A DNA stretch of 64,000 bases, from the NCBI GenBank assembly GCA_963556145.1, contig OY744464.1:5580001-5644000 (forward strand), given 5' to 3'. A model generated the notes under the pieces. It was not told the origin of the DNA and ran no database searches. It saw nothing but the letters and a program-made list of their open reading frames with translations. Position numbers and translations under genes: made by a program. This stretch comes from Hygrocybe punicea. Lineage: Eukaryota > Basidiomycota > Agaricomycetes > Agaricales > Hygrophoraceae. Shown piece by piece: positions 1 through 9,446 of this stretch (position 1 is the first letter of the stretch; every line of letters starts with the position of its first letter).

Positions 1-1
1 T

Positions 2-969
2 CTGCCTTTGTGGGCGTACGATTTCCAGATACTTGAGATTGCTGCTCGACCACAATTCGAGGACTGTGTCAATTCAAAAGTGGAAACAATTCCCCACAGC
101 GAAACTACATGGAGAGATCTCTTCGTATCCAACATTCGGTTCCATGATTGATTCGCTCCTTCGGGATGAATATCACGCTGCTGTAGTCCTTCTCCGATCC
201 GACTTTGCTGGATATCTCGATCTCGTCGAAGTTGCTCCAAGGGATATGGCCCTCGCAACTTTCCTGACATCAGAAGGAGTGTTACTGAAGCCCGACACTT
301 CGGAGCCATATTTCCGGATGGCTTCACCTCTCTTGGATGGATTAATCCGAGACCTTGTCATTCACACCAAATTTCCCAATGCACCTTCTGTGACTCCCCC
401 CAGCGCTAAATGTTCTGGCTGTTCTGATCGAATCCCTCAAATTCTTCGACAAGGATCTTATTCGCCTTGCGGCGTCCCGTTCACACAAGAAATCACCAGT
501 GAAAGTCCCTGGTTCGCCCGACAATCACGTTCCTCGAGAAAGTGCTTACGATACCGAGCTCATGAGAATCCTCTCGAACTGGCTTCAAGTACTATACGGG
601 TGGACAGTCACTAGTCGATGGCACCTGAAAAATTGTCTGAAGGAGCACAAATACCCCGACATCGTAATCAAGAAGTTGAACCATCCGACTGTTGTTCTGG
701 AGCTGTTGGCAACTGGAGATCGACATTCCGTCCAGTCGCAGATTGAGAAGACCCCCGAATACATGGCCCTTCTTTCGGCAGACGAGGCGTGGGTCGTTCA
801 CTTCACCTGCCAAGATCCTTATCCTCCCGTCTGGCCATCTCCTGCAGGGTTGGGGAGAGGAGTAAATGTGGTTCATTTTGCGCATGACTTGAGGGTGCTG
901 ATGAGCGCACGCTGGCAAGATTGTGCTGGTAATATGGTACAGGTTATCAACACGCCCTTGGAGGTCTGA
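2..969 (+). pseudogene. CRN-type (Crinkler-like) protein, 3' remnant, frameshifted
   Basis: Three consecutive reading frames give one continuous protein-like sequence that runs in from the left edge of the window. Frame 2 covers about 2-145, frame 3 about 145-395 and frame 1 about 395-969. The middle part (LRSDFAGYLDLVEVA, SPLLDGLIRDLVI) resembles the region after the P-loop NTPase in fungal CRN-like proteins. The last part, with YPDIVI then VVLELLATG and a Q, resembles the PD-(D/E)XK nuclease-like C-terminal domain. The second frame change falls at a C6 run near 396-401. The reading ends with TGA at 967-969. Family assignment is from memory of these fungal proteins. Two frameshifts make it a pseudogene unless they are assembly errors. 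Nothing here suggests an expressed intact protein. Confidence 0.6.
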
Positions 970-1131
970 TACGCTTCTTCATCTTCATAACTTCAAAATT
1001 GTACTACTGGCTCAGACTCCCAAGCCGTCTCCGAGAGGAATGCAGTAATTTTAGGATACTTCCGTAACTCAGTCACTCCACATCAAAAATAATTAAAAGT
1101 CCATACTCTTGACTACACAGCCAATTGGTCA
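970..1131. other. AT-rich spacer
   Basis: No coding potential or repeat was recognised between the CRN-like stop codon and the MITE. Confidence 0.5.
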
Positions 1132-1539
1132 TAGTGGGTGACTTTCCGTAGGGTATAAATAATCTCAGAAACATTGATTACAACCACAAGTGGTAAGTAG
1201 ACCCTGCCGCCGGATTGCCGCAAAGACCCCGGAAAATAATTTGAGCTCCGACAGCCTAAAACGACAGCATAAACGCAACTTCAAAGAAGGGGTTCGCGAC
1301 CCCATCTTTGGATTAAAACTATTTCTAGTAAACTAGCCGAGATCCTCAGCACTCAAATTTACCCGATGGTGCCTGTGTGCTGCACTCCGATAGTTATCTA
1401 ACCCAAACTCAACATAGAATTGACCAAATAGGATGTTTAAAAGTGTTTGCCCAGCTGACTCAGCACGGGGTTCCAGCTCCGATTGGCACCGCGTTTATTA
1501 CTCGACACATAAATAAGTCTTACGGAAAGTCACCCAGTA
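1132..1539. mobile_element. MITE with TA target duplication (Tc1/mariner-like)
   Basis: The terminal inverted repeat TGGGTGACTTTCCGTA at 1135-1150 is matched exactly in reverse complement at 1521-1536. The match extends to 16 of 17 positions for an element of 404 bp at 1134-1537, flanked by TA on both sides (1132-1133 and 1538-1539). No ORF lies inside. The TA duplication and short TIR suggest a non-autonomous Tc1/mariner-like element; no matching transposase is seen in the window. Confidence 0.7.
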
Positions 1540-1697
1540 CTAGATTAGGGCTATAGACATTTTGGTCAAACATGGGTGCTGTGGCACAAATTCGATCCCA
1601 GATGAATGCTGAGCTGGGGATACTGGATGGTACCTGAGCATTGCTATGGTATTAGTTATTGTATTTTATTTTATTTTATCATCAATTTATTGGTTAT

Positions 1698-1801
1698 TGT
1701 GTTTGTGATTTTTAATTTAATTTATCTTATTTTATTGTAAATTTATTTCATGTTTGTGATTTTTATTTTATTTTATCTTATTTTATTGTAAAATTATTTC
1801 C
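1698..1801. repeat. AT-rich tandem duplication, about 52-bp period
   Basis: Two adjacent copies both begin TGTTTGTGATTTTTA and run through TTATTTTATTGTAAA, inside a T/A-rich stretch at about 1640-1845. This looks like slippage or duplication, not a gene. Confidence 0.6.
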
Positions 1802-1885
1802 TACAGGGTGAATTTAATTTAATTTAATTTATTTATTTTCAATGTATGTTTTGTTTTCCATCAATTTTTGCATTCAATGGTCTGA

Positions 1886-2080
1886 TATTTGTGAGCGAAG
1901 TGAACAAACACCCATGGCGGCTACTGATAACAGAGTTACATGCTTTTTGTGCCACTGATATTTGTTTGCTTCGCTCACAAACACCCATAGCACCTGTCCT
2001 GCAGTGTTACATGCTTTTGTGCCACTGATGTTTGTTCACTTCGCTCACAAACACCTGTAGCACCCTGTTCTCCAGTGGCT
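1886..2080. repeat. 70-bp tandem repeat with an inverted first unit
   Basis: GCCACTGAT-A/G-TTTGTT-C/T starts at 1951 and again at 2021, a period of 70. Each copy contains CTTCGCTCACAAACACC. The same core is present in inverted orientation (TTTGTGAGCGAAGTGAACAA) near 1887-1908, so the array can fold on itself. 2081-2366 holds no recognisable gene, only a short hairpin of GTAGTAGTGGA/TCCACTACTAC near 2317-2342. Confidence 0.6.
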
Positions 2081-2366
2081 GCATTGATGATTTCAATTTT
2101 ATTAAATTTTACTTGCAATATGTTGCTCCAGGAGGCTGTCTTGAATTTTATTTGAATTTTAATGCACTTGTTTACATTTATTTGCACATTTTGTACTTAT
2201 CCGGGCTTGGCTGTGCCTCGCGCTTATAGAAGGGGACAATGGTGGCTCGGCTGCGCCTCGCATGGCTTATGCACATGAGAATTAAGCGGCAAGCAAGAAA
2301 ACGTGTACACACGCTGTAGTAGTGGATAGTGTCCACTACTACTAGTAGATCACATGATTGTGACAT

Positions 2367-2955
2367 TGTGACGGCGAGTTCTGTTGTAGACCTGGAATGG
2401 GAATCTACGGAAAGGGTGATCAGCTAAGAAGTGATCAGAGGAGTAAAGTGTTTCTATGTAGTCTAGTCAATCCAACCCAAATCCAGGGGTTCTGGACTCA
2501 GAGGGAGAGTATGGGGAAAGGACTATGAGCGGTGTAGACGATACAAAGAGCGGACTCAGAAATAGAACTGAAGCGGGATAATAAGATGTAATATGATATG
2601 GTTGTAGTATAAGGGTACATCTTTTATACTACTTGGAGTGATCCTGTGCTGTAGTAACTATGTACTACAAGCGAAGGCTGTATCTGATAGGGGTAGTGGA
2701 GTGGAGGATAGGTGGAGTGGTGCTATGTACTAAGTAACGGGAAATGAAGATATATCATATGTAACTATATACGTAGTGATTCTGGGTCATTAGAGACATT
2801 GCATCTTGAGTATGAACGATTCCGGAGGGGGATCCGGAGTGGAATCGACAGAGAGGACCGGAATCGGGCAGAATCGACGATACATGAATGGGAATGGACA
2901 GGGACAATGTGGGATATGAAGAGGATTCGGGTCCAGACGGCCCAGAGCCTCTACA
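2367..2955 (-). repeat. 3' LTR of element A
   Basis: Read on the minus strand it begins TGTAGAGG and ends TCACA, the usual TG...CA form. It carries a TATA-like box (minus strand TATAAAAG, near 2622-2629). It aligns along its length with 13790-13821 plus 15134-15698, with scattered substitutions. Confidence 0.8.
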
Positions 2956-3145
2956 TCTGGTCAGGACTCAGATAGAGACCATCCCTGGTCGATCCATACG
3001 AAATAACAAAGATACCGGGGTTGTGGGAATAAATGAGCGGAGGCGATGTCAAAAACGGGCGGAAACGATGGTACAACGTGAACGAGATCGAAGCCGGCGG
3101 GTATCGAAGTGTCGGGAAGCAGTGGTCCGGAGCTACTAAAAGAGG

Positions 3146-5465
3146 GTGGGGCGAAATGGCTGGATAAAGGAACAATGGTCACGTGACGGGGCAACAAATA
3201 CAAACAAGAAAACCTTTCCACGCGACTTCAACAATCTTGACAGCAACCTCAACAAGCCCAACAAACCCAACAAACACCAATACCAACGCCAGATGTCGAC
3301 GGAATACGACAATTTCCTCAATACTCTCGATGCGGAAACACGGCAAGACTTCGAGAGCGCCATAGCCAAGTTACTAGAAGTTGACACGGCTGGAATCAAT
3401 ATTGTATGTGACGGATTCGAGAACAAAGCACGGCAATGGGTGGTGAGACGATGATGGGCCATGGTAAGAGATCCCGTTCCTGTAAACGGCACGGACTAAC
3501 GATACCCGGCAGTGGAACTACAGGGGAATATTGACGGAAATCCAGGACAACGGAATCGACGTGACGGAACCAAGGGACTTCTCGATGGGCGGAGAGATGG
3601 TGGTGGAGGTCGAGGAATGGTTATGGAGCTGGGAGGAATACGAACGGGGACGGAAAGAGACGGTGCGTCGGGACGTTGAGGAAGCGTCACGGTTGCAAAA
3701 GGAAAAGGAGGAGGAGGCGAGGAGACAACGGGTCGAGGAGGCGGAAAGGGCGAAGGCGGCAGAGGCAGCGAAAAGGGAGGCTGAAGCAGCCGCTGTAAAG
3801 GCGAGGTCGGGGTGGCTGCAGAATAGTAATCCTAAGCCTGTGGGGGTCAGCGTGAAAGTGACTAGGAATAGTCTAGCGAGCTTCAGTAAGATGATAGGAT
3901 ATAGATGATAAGAAGCCGCCAAGTAAACTACTGAAATCTATCGAGGCCGGTCGAAGCTGATGAAGCTGACGGTGTCGGGTATGGCGGGTCGGGTGTCGGG
4001 TAACGAGAAACGTAGAGATTAAGACGGTAGAAGGACGGGGAGAGCGTTGAGGAAACCGATGAGTAGTGTGTGTGATGGATTTTACTGAGAGGCTGATTCT
4101 CAGAGAGAGGAAACGGGGGAACTGGTTTCTTATTATGAGACGGCGCTTGGGCACCGTTTTTATACTACAAATTTCTGTACCTAGCTTCGGATGAGAGTCC
4201 TCGGCCGATGAGAGAAAACAAAGGAGAATAAAAATGGACAAGTAGGAAGAGGGTTGCAAGGCGACGATGACAGGGAAAATGGGTGGAAGATATAAAAACC
4301 GTAAAAGATGTAATATACTTTACTGTATCTCCATAAGGGAGACGCTAGGCGCGAATAAGGCAAGTCTGATGTCGGGATCCCAGTCCAATGAGATCTATCT
4401 TTGATATTTGAAGTTCCATGAGTTTGGGAGATGGACCGACCAGGTACGTGAGCGGCCGTGCTAGTCGGTATGCATCGGGTTGCGTCGGGTTTGAGCGTAG
4501 ATTGCTAGAGACGTCGGGTTTGAGCGGATTCGCGAGATATCGATGTTACGGCCTCAGAGGGTCGAGGACCCTCTACACCGTGGAAAGGGACTGGGAGGAG
4601 ACCACACAAAGCAGCAATCACGGAAGCGAGGACGAGGAGGGCACCTGGTCCGACCAACAACTACGAAAATACGAGAGGCTTCAAACGCTTAACACGATAA
4701 AAAACAAAAAGGTTAACTGGGATAAAAGGGTCAACTGGGACAACGAGACCGTTTGTGGAGAGTACAATAGCGGGGACGACTTTTCGAATGCAAGCGGGAA
4801 CGGGGACATGGGACCGAAGGGAAAGCTTCTGGGGGTAAGTAATATCTTGCGGACTCATATATCCATTGTGCCTAACTAATTCATAGTACATGCAGTCGTT
4901 CAGGATCCGACAATGTGATGCATGTGTGACCGCCAATGTGGTTTGTCGCGGAATCGAGGGGTATGTGTGCGATCGATGCAAAAGGCTTAAACGACGCTGC
5001 AGGTTATCGACGAAGGGACCAGCCACCGGAACTGGGAAAGTGGAGCGGAAAGGGAAGGCAAAGGTGGGAAGTCCAAAGAGAAAGATCGTTGCGAGGAAGA
5101 TTTTGAAGCTGGTGAAGAAGCCCAAGCTGCGGGCCGGAGAGGCATCAACGAGTAAGCAGATGTTGACCGACGTCGAACTGGACACGGAATCGGAGCGGGA
5201 TGGTGGAAGACGAGGGAATCCATTCAAGCACCCACAGATCGGAGCCGGAATCAACGACCACGTCTGGGCAGTGCGCAAGATGGTGATGGAAATGCAGAGG
5301 GAGATATCGACAATCGTGGACAGCCTCTCAGAGTACATTGCGGAGGTCCATTCGAAGCTAACCCATTGGACGAAGGAGCTGAACCAACTACGCGCAAACC
5401 AAGCCCATATCTTTGGCCAACTTGACATGATCGACATGAAACCCGACGAAAGGAGAAGGGAGTAG
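3146..5465 (+). pseudogene. Antisense coiled-coil / Zn(II)2Cys6 gene in element A, split by a solo LTR
   Basis: Exon 1 is 3146-3442 (an internal ATG at 3291 may be the true start). Intron 1 is 3443-3512 with GTGAGA, branch-like CTAAC and AG. Exon 2 runs 3513-3793, is broken by the solo LTR, and resumes at 4582-4834. Intron 2 is 4835-4886 (GTAAGT, CTAAC, TAG). Exon 3 is 4887-5465. Without the LTR and one 4-bp duplication the frame closes exactly (297, 534 and 579 nt, about 469 codons). The N-terminal half has a WLWSWEEYERGRKE segment, followed by a long E/K/R/A coiled coil. Exon 3 starts with six cysteines spaced C-x2-C-x6-C-x7-C-x2-C-x6-C, followed by basic residues, which fits a fungal Zn2Cys6 DNA-binding motif. 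It lies antisense to gag. The role is unknown; transcription-factor-like DNA binding is inference. Confidence 0.65.
3794..4577 (-). mobile_element. Solo LTR, element-B-like family
   Basis: Read on the minus strand this starts TGTAGAGGGTCCTCG and ends CTTTACA. It aligns in order with the element B LTR: the CGATAT...CGCGAATCCG region, the CTTATT...GGAGATA region, the TATAAAAACGGT promoter-like block, the CCCGACACCG block and the CACGCTGAC block near the end. It is clearly diverged (784 versus 919 bp). Flanks are CCGC (3790-3793) and CCGT (4578-4581), a 4-bp duplication with one mismatch. It interrupts the antisense gene in a way that preserves the reading frame, which supports the boundaries. 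Confidence 0.75.
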
Positions 5466-5570
5466 AAGGGAAATAGATGGAAAGGGAAGGGAAACGAACT
5501 GGGGGACAATGTACATAAAAATAAAATGAGTACATAATAAAATCTATAATGGAAAAGGAGAAACGGGTAA

Positions 5571-7175
5571 CTACATAAGCCAGAATCTGGAGGTTGAGGT
5601 GGAGGGCGGGACCGGAATACAACGGACACGGAATGGGACCGAAACAAACGGGAAACAAAGAAAACTATAAATGGAAACGAAAATATAAATAAGTGAGGAC
5701 CGGGAGGATGAAAACGCAAAAATGGGTGACGGAAATGGGTCTATATCCCCACAAGAGTTTCTGAAAGAAAGTCGGAGGCAGAGAACTTCTTGCAAATATT
5801 CAAGCAAGGTGTTGAGGGGGTGGAGGTCCAAAATGCAATGACAAAGTAGAATGAAGACGGAAACGAGGAACAATAAAAATTTGAGAACCGGAGTGCCGAC
5901 ACCAACATGATCCCATATAATGGGTGTGCCGCGTGACGGGTCTAAAAACGATGGGGTGCCCCAAGCGGGCGAAGACAGAACCAACAACGATACGGGAGCG
6001 GAAACGACGAGGGGAACCGGGAACGAAGGGGTCGACATAACGGAATCGGAACCAGAATTGAAATCAAATAAAAGGGGTGGAATGGAGTCCAGAATGGGAA
6101 CGGGTACGGAATACTCAACCAAAGTCGATGGAATCTTGATAGACAGTGACGGAGGACAATATGGCGGCAATATCGGGGACAAAATGTCTATTTTTGGAGA
6201 ATCCGAGGACAATGGGAGCGGGTCCGGTATGAGTTCATGGATGGAAAGTGGAGGGGTTGAATCCGGAGATGACGTGGACAAAATAGGAAATGAAATGGAT
6301 AAATCGGTGACCGGCATCGATAAATCGGGAGTGGGATCGGACGGGGGCGACACGGGACTGGACGACAATACCTGTAAACAAATGATGGTCTCGACAGGCA
6401 CCAGAATGGATGGGTACAGAATATGTGATGAAGGGGACGGAGTATATGTAGGACCAGAATGAATGTGGGCGACTGAATGAACGATGGTGGGCAGGATCGA
6501 GGTTGGAATCGGGACCGGAGATGACAAAGCTATGACAGGTGGGGGACTGGGACCGGAATCAGGACTAGAGATAGTAATGGCAAGGGAAGGGGATTTCGGA
6601 ACGGAGCGACAACCAGAAAGCAGGAATAAGGCGGCATCGTGGAAAACATCGAGCGGGTATGGATCGTCGTGGTAATGGTCAGGACGAAGGTAATGGAGGC
6701 ATTCTTCAATACGTAGATGAAGGTCTGAGTCAAATCCATTGGCGAAGTATGTGTTCTGTTGCTTATCCGATAGACGGCCATTGTCAAACAAGACACCGGA
6801 AATGCGTATGAAATCCCGGAAATATTGTCCTAAGTCCGCTTTGTTCTCTATACCGTAAGCCGATTGTCATCATGTAAGTTGATCGAGATCTGAGATCGTA
6901 TACCGGATGGAATCCATAGCACCGGGGTAGAAGTCGAAGACGGCACATCGGAAAGCGATGAAGTCTTTAGCGGAAGCGGCGGGAAGTGTCGACCAGAGTT
7001 CGTAATCGTCGTTGTTGAGGTACCGGAGCATATAGCAAATCTTCAAAGCATCCGTGAGTCCACAGTCGGAACTGAGTATGTCGATTTCGTCAAAAAGGCG
7101 GGGAAGGTCGAGTTCGTTTCTGTTAAATGTCGGGGCAGAGGGATCACCTCGGAGAGGCATGAATCCGGTCGTCAT
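5571..7175 (-). pseudogene. Gag-like ORF of element A with two in-frame stops
   Basis: From ATG at 7175 the minus strand reads FMPLRGDPSAPTFN and LDLPRLFDEID, then KICYMLRYL and DFYPGA. After two adjacent TGA codons (6870-6872 and 6867-6869) the same frame continues with DLGQYFRDFIRI, NGRLSD and PDHYHDDPYP. This order matches the capsid-type Gag of fungal LTR retrotransposons as I know them. About 6540-5571 is a Ser/Pro-rich low-complexity tail. No zinc knuckle, protease or polymerase follows. The double stop breaks the protein unless it is read through. The plus-strand ORFs over the same DNA (for example 5920-6462) look like composition shadows. Confidence 0.65.
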
Positions 7176-7496
7176 ATCAGGAACTTCTAAATCGGGAAAC
7201 AGGTTGGAAAGTGGGTCGGGTCGAGGAAGTTCAAGGATGAGGTCGAAGTCGTAGGTGGAACTAAATAACTAGAGACGGGTAGAAGAGGGAAACGTCATGA
7301 AAGTCAAAGCCGACCGTGGGTAGGGTATGAAAAGACAGAAAGGAGGACTCTCTTGGCAACACACCGCGTGGCACCCCGACCAGGACCCCAACAAAGGAAA
7401 CCTGAGCGGCGGCCCCACACCTCTCTTGCACAATAGAACGAACACTACGATAGCCTAACTTCTACCTGATAGGATCCTAAGATACATTATAATCCT

Positions 7497-9446
7497 ATGA
7501 CCTCGAAAAACCGAACTCCGGGAGGTAACTTAGACAAAAACCACGCGACTAGACCAACCAGAGATGAGTTAGCTGATGCCACGGGCGTCTTGACTGACGT
7601 GCTCAATGTGAAAGATGCCAGAACGGCTCTGGTACGGGATGGATACATCACGCAAGGAGAAAAGATGACTACCCAGAGACTAGCGTATGTCCTACTACAA
7701 GCGGCAGGGGGCATAGCCAAGCTGCCCAGACCCGCGGTGAACATCCTGAGGGCCTCGGCATTCGTTCTAGAGGAGATGGGATTGGACGCGATGGCGAACG
7801 AGGCAGTGGCGAAAATAGACAGGAAAATGGACGAGATAGTACACCCCAAACTGACCACGGCAGCCGAAACGATCACAGCAGCAACGGAAGCCAGTGGCAA
7901 GCAGGAGGAGTCGTTGCGGGGGGTGACGAATCAAATGACGAACACACTAAACGATCTCCGAGCCAACTTAGACGAACTTACAACCCGCATGAAAAGCGCA
8001 TCAGAGACGGTAGAGGCGGCCACCAAGATGGCAGAGGCGGCCACCAATCGGGAACAACCTGACACTGACAGCACACCCACCTTCGCATCGATCGTACGGA
8101 CCACCACGCAGATCCCACCGGAACACGCAGCGCCGATAGCGAAAGGAAACGCATTGGACAAGCAGATTGTAGTACGCAGACTACCCAATACACAAGACGA
8201 CCCGCTAGTGAACCTATCCGAGAAAGAGTTGGTGGAGAAGGCGACCCTGGCCCTTGACTTGATGGGTATGCAGGCAGCAGACAAACCCAATGGCATGGCC
8301 TTTGTGGGAGCGCGCAGAACACAATCCGGAACGATAATATACACACTCAACTCCACGCAGGCGGCGAACTACTTAAAGTCCAAGGAAGTAATGCGCGCAT
8401 TTATGGCGCAATTTGGAGGGACATCAACAGGGAGCTCGAGGACGTACCAAGTAGTGGCCGAACACGTCCCTACCTCCTTTGACCCGAATGAACAAACAGC
8501 GATCGAGAAGGTCGAGCAAGCCAGCTCCCTTCCCAGGATGGCGATATACGAGGCACGATGGATCAAGCCACCCCACCTTCGTCGAGCGGGACAGAGATTC
8601 GCGTTCTTGTCAGTGGGCTTCAGCACGAGAGAAGCCGCGAACCACGCGCTAGAATACAGTATTTTCATAGAGGGAAAGCAATGCAGGACAAAGAAAGCAT
8701 TGATGGACCCGCGGAGATGCATGAAATGCCAGAAATTCGGCCACATCGCGAGGGACTGTAAATCCATCCACGACATATGCGCACGCTGTGCGGGGCTCCA
8801 CCGCACAGCAGATCAGCTATGCGGCACCGGGGAACTGAGATGTGCCAATTGCCAAGAGGGCGGACATGGCGCTGCTGACCGACAATGTCGAGTCTTCAGG
8901 GAGCGTCTCCATCAAACACGCGATCGAGACCCCAACGCCAAGTACAGACTCTTCCCCACCAACAACCCTAGCACATGGGGCAGAACGGACACGGATCCCA
9001 TGCAGAACACGTTTGACACGACGTGGAGAAGGGACGCACCCACAGACAACGCCCCGTACCCACATCCGGACGAACGATGTGAACAAAACAGAGGAGGGAG
9101 AGACAACCAGAGACCTCATGACAGAAGCCACCCAGGAGCCGAACAACGGCGGACAGCACTAGCACCAGCTACAGATCGACGAAACCAGAGGATAAGCACG
9201 CAAACTGCCCAACAGACGTTACACACTTACTGGACAGATAGACCAGCGCCGCCTACCTCCGGAGGATGGTGGGCTGACGAACCGCTTGAAGGCCCCACCC
9301 ACATCATGACACGGAAATCTACCCACACAGACACAACGACCGCTGCGCCGCGAACAATGACCCCACACCCACCCCAACAACATCATCACCAACACCAACA
9401 ACATCATCCTATCCACTCACCCTCGACGGAGGAGCTCTATATATGA
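7497..9446 (+). CDS. LINE1 ORF1 protein (Gag-like, zinc knuckles)
   Basis: 649-residue nucleic-acid-binding protein expected to package LINE RNA. Residues of about 90-190 are rich in A, E, K, T and M and look coiled-coil. About 220-390 may hold an RRM-like fold, judged only from position in the family. Three zinc-knuckle-type motifs follow: RCMKCQKFGHIARDC (C408, C411, H416, C421), then CARCAGLH with a later C, then CANCQEGGH with a later C. The tail is Pro/Thr/His/Gln-rich. The stop codon TGA (9444-9446) overlaps the ORF2 start ATG (9443-9445) as ATGA, which suggests termination-reinitiation. ATG 7497 is the first in-frame Met after the 5' UTR. Confidence 0.85.
   Translation: MTSKNRTPGGNLDKNHATRPTRDELADATGVLTDVLNVKDARTALVRDGYITQGEKMTTQRLAYVLLQAAGGIAKLPRPAVNILRASAFVLEEMGLDAMANEAVAKIDRKMDEIVHPKLTTAAETITAATEASGKQEESLRGVTNQMTNTLNDLRANLDELTTRMKSASETVEAATKMAEAATNREQPDTDSTPTFASIVRTTTQIPPEHAAPIAKGNALDKQIVVRRLPNTQDDPLVNLSEKELVEKATLALDLMGMQAADKPNGMAFVGARRTQSGTIIYTLNSTQAANYLKSKEVMRAFMAQFGGTSTGSSRTYQVVAEHVPTSFDPNEQTAIEKVEQASSLPRMAIYEARWIKPPHLRRAGQRFAFLSVGFSTREAANHALEYSIFIEGKQCRTKKALMDPRRCMKCQKFGHIARDCKSIHDICARCAGLHRTADQLCGTGELRCANCQEGGHGAADRQCRVFRERLHQTRDRDPNAKYRLFPTNNPSTWGRTDTDPMQNTFDTTWRRDAPTDNAPYPHPDERCEQNRGGRDNQRPHDRSHPGAEQRRTALAPATDRRNQRISTQTAQQTLHTYWTDRPAPPTSGGWWADEPLEGPTHIMTRKSTHTDTTTAAPRTMTPHPPQQHHHQHQQHHPIHSPSTEELYI

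Noticed and set aside
2385..2955. LTR beginning at TGTAG 2385
   Set aside because: Homology with the other copy extends to TGTGA at 2367 and 13790, which leaves the PBS two bases away and gives equal 589-bp lengths.
4661..5719. 352-codon minus-strand ORF
   Set aside because: It is the shadow of the antisense Zn2Cys6 exon; the plus strand has splice sites and the cysteine motif.
5920..6462. 180-codon Gly/Asp-rich plus ORF
   Set aside because: Shadow of the Ser/Pro-rich tail of gag; no start context or homology.
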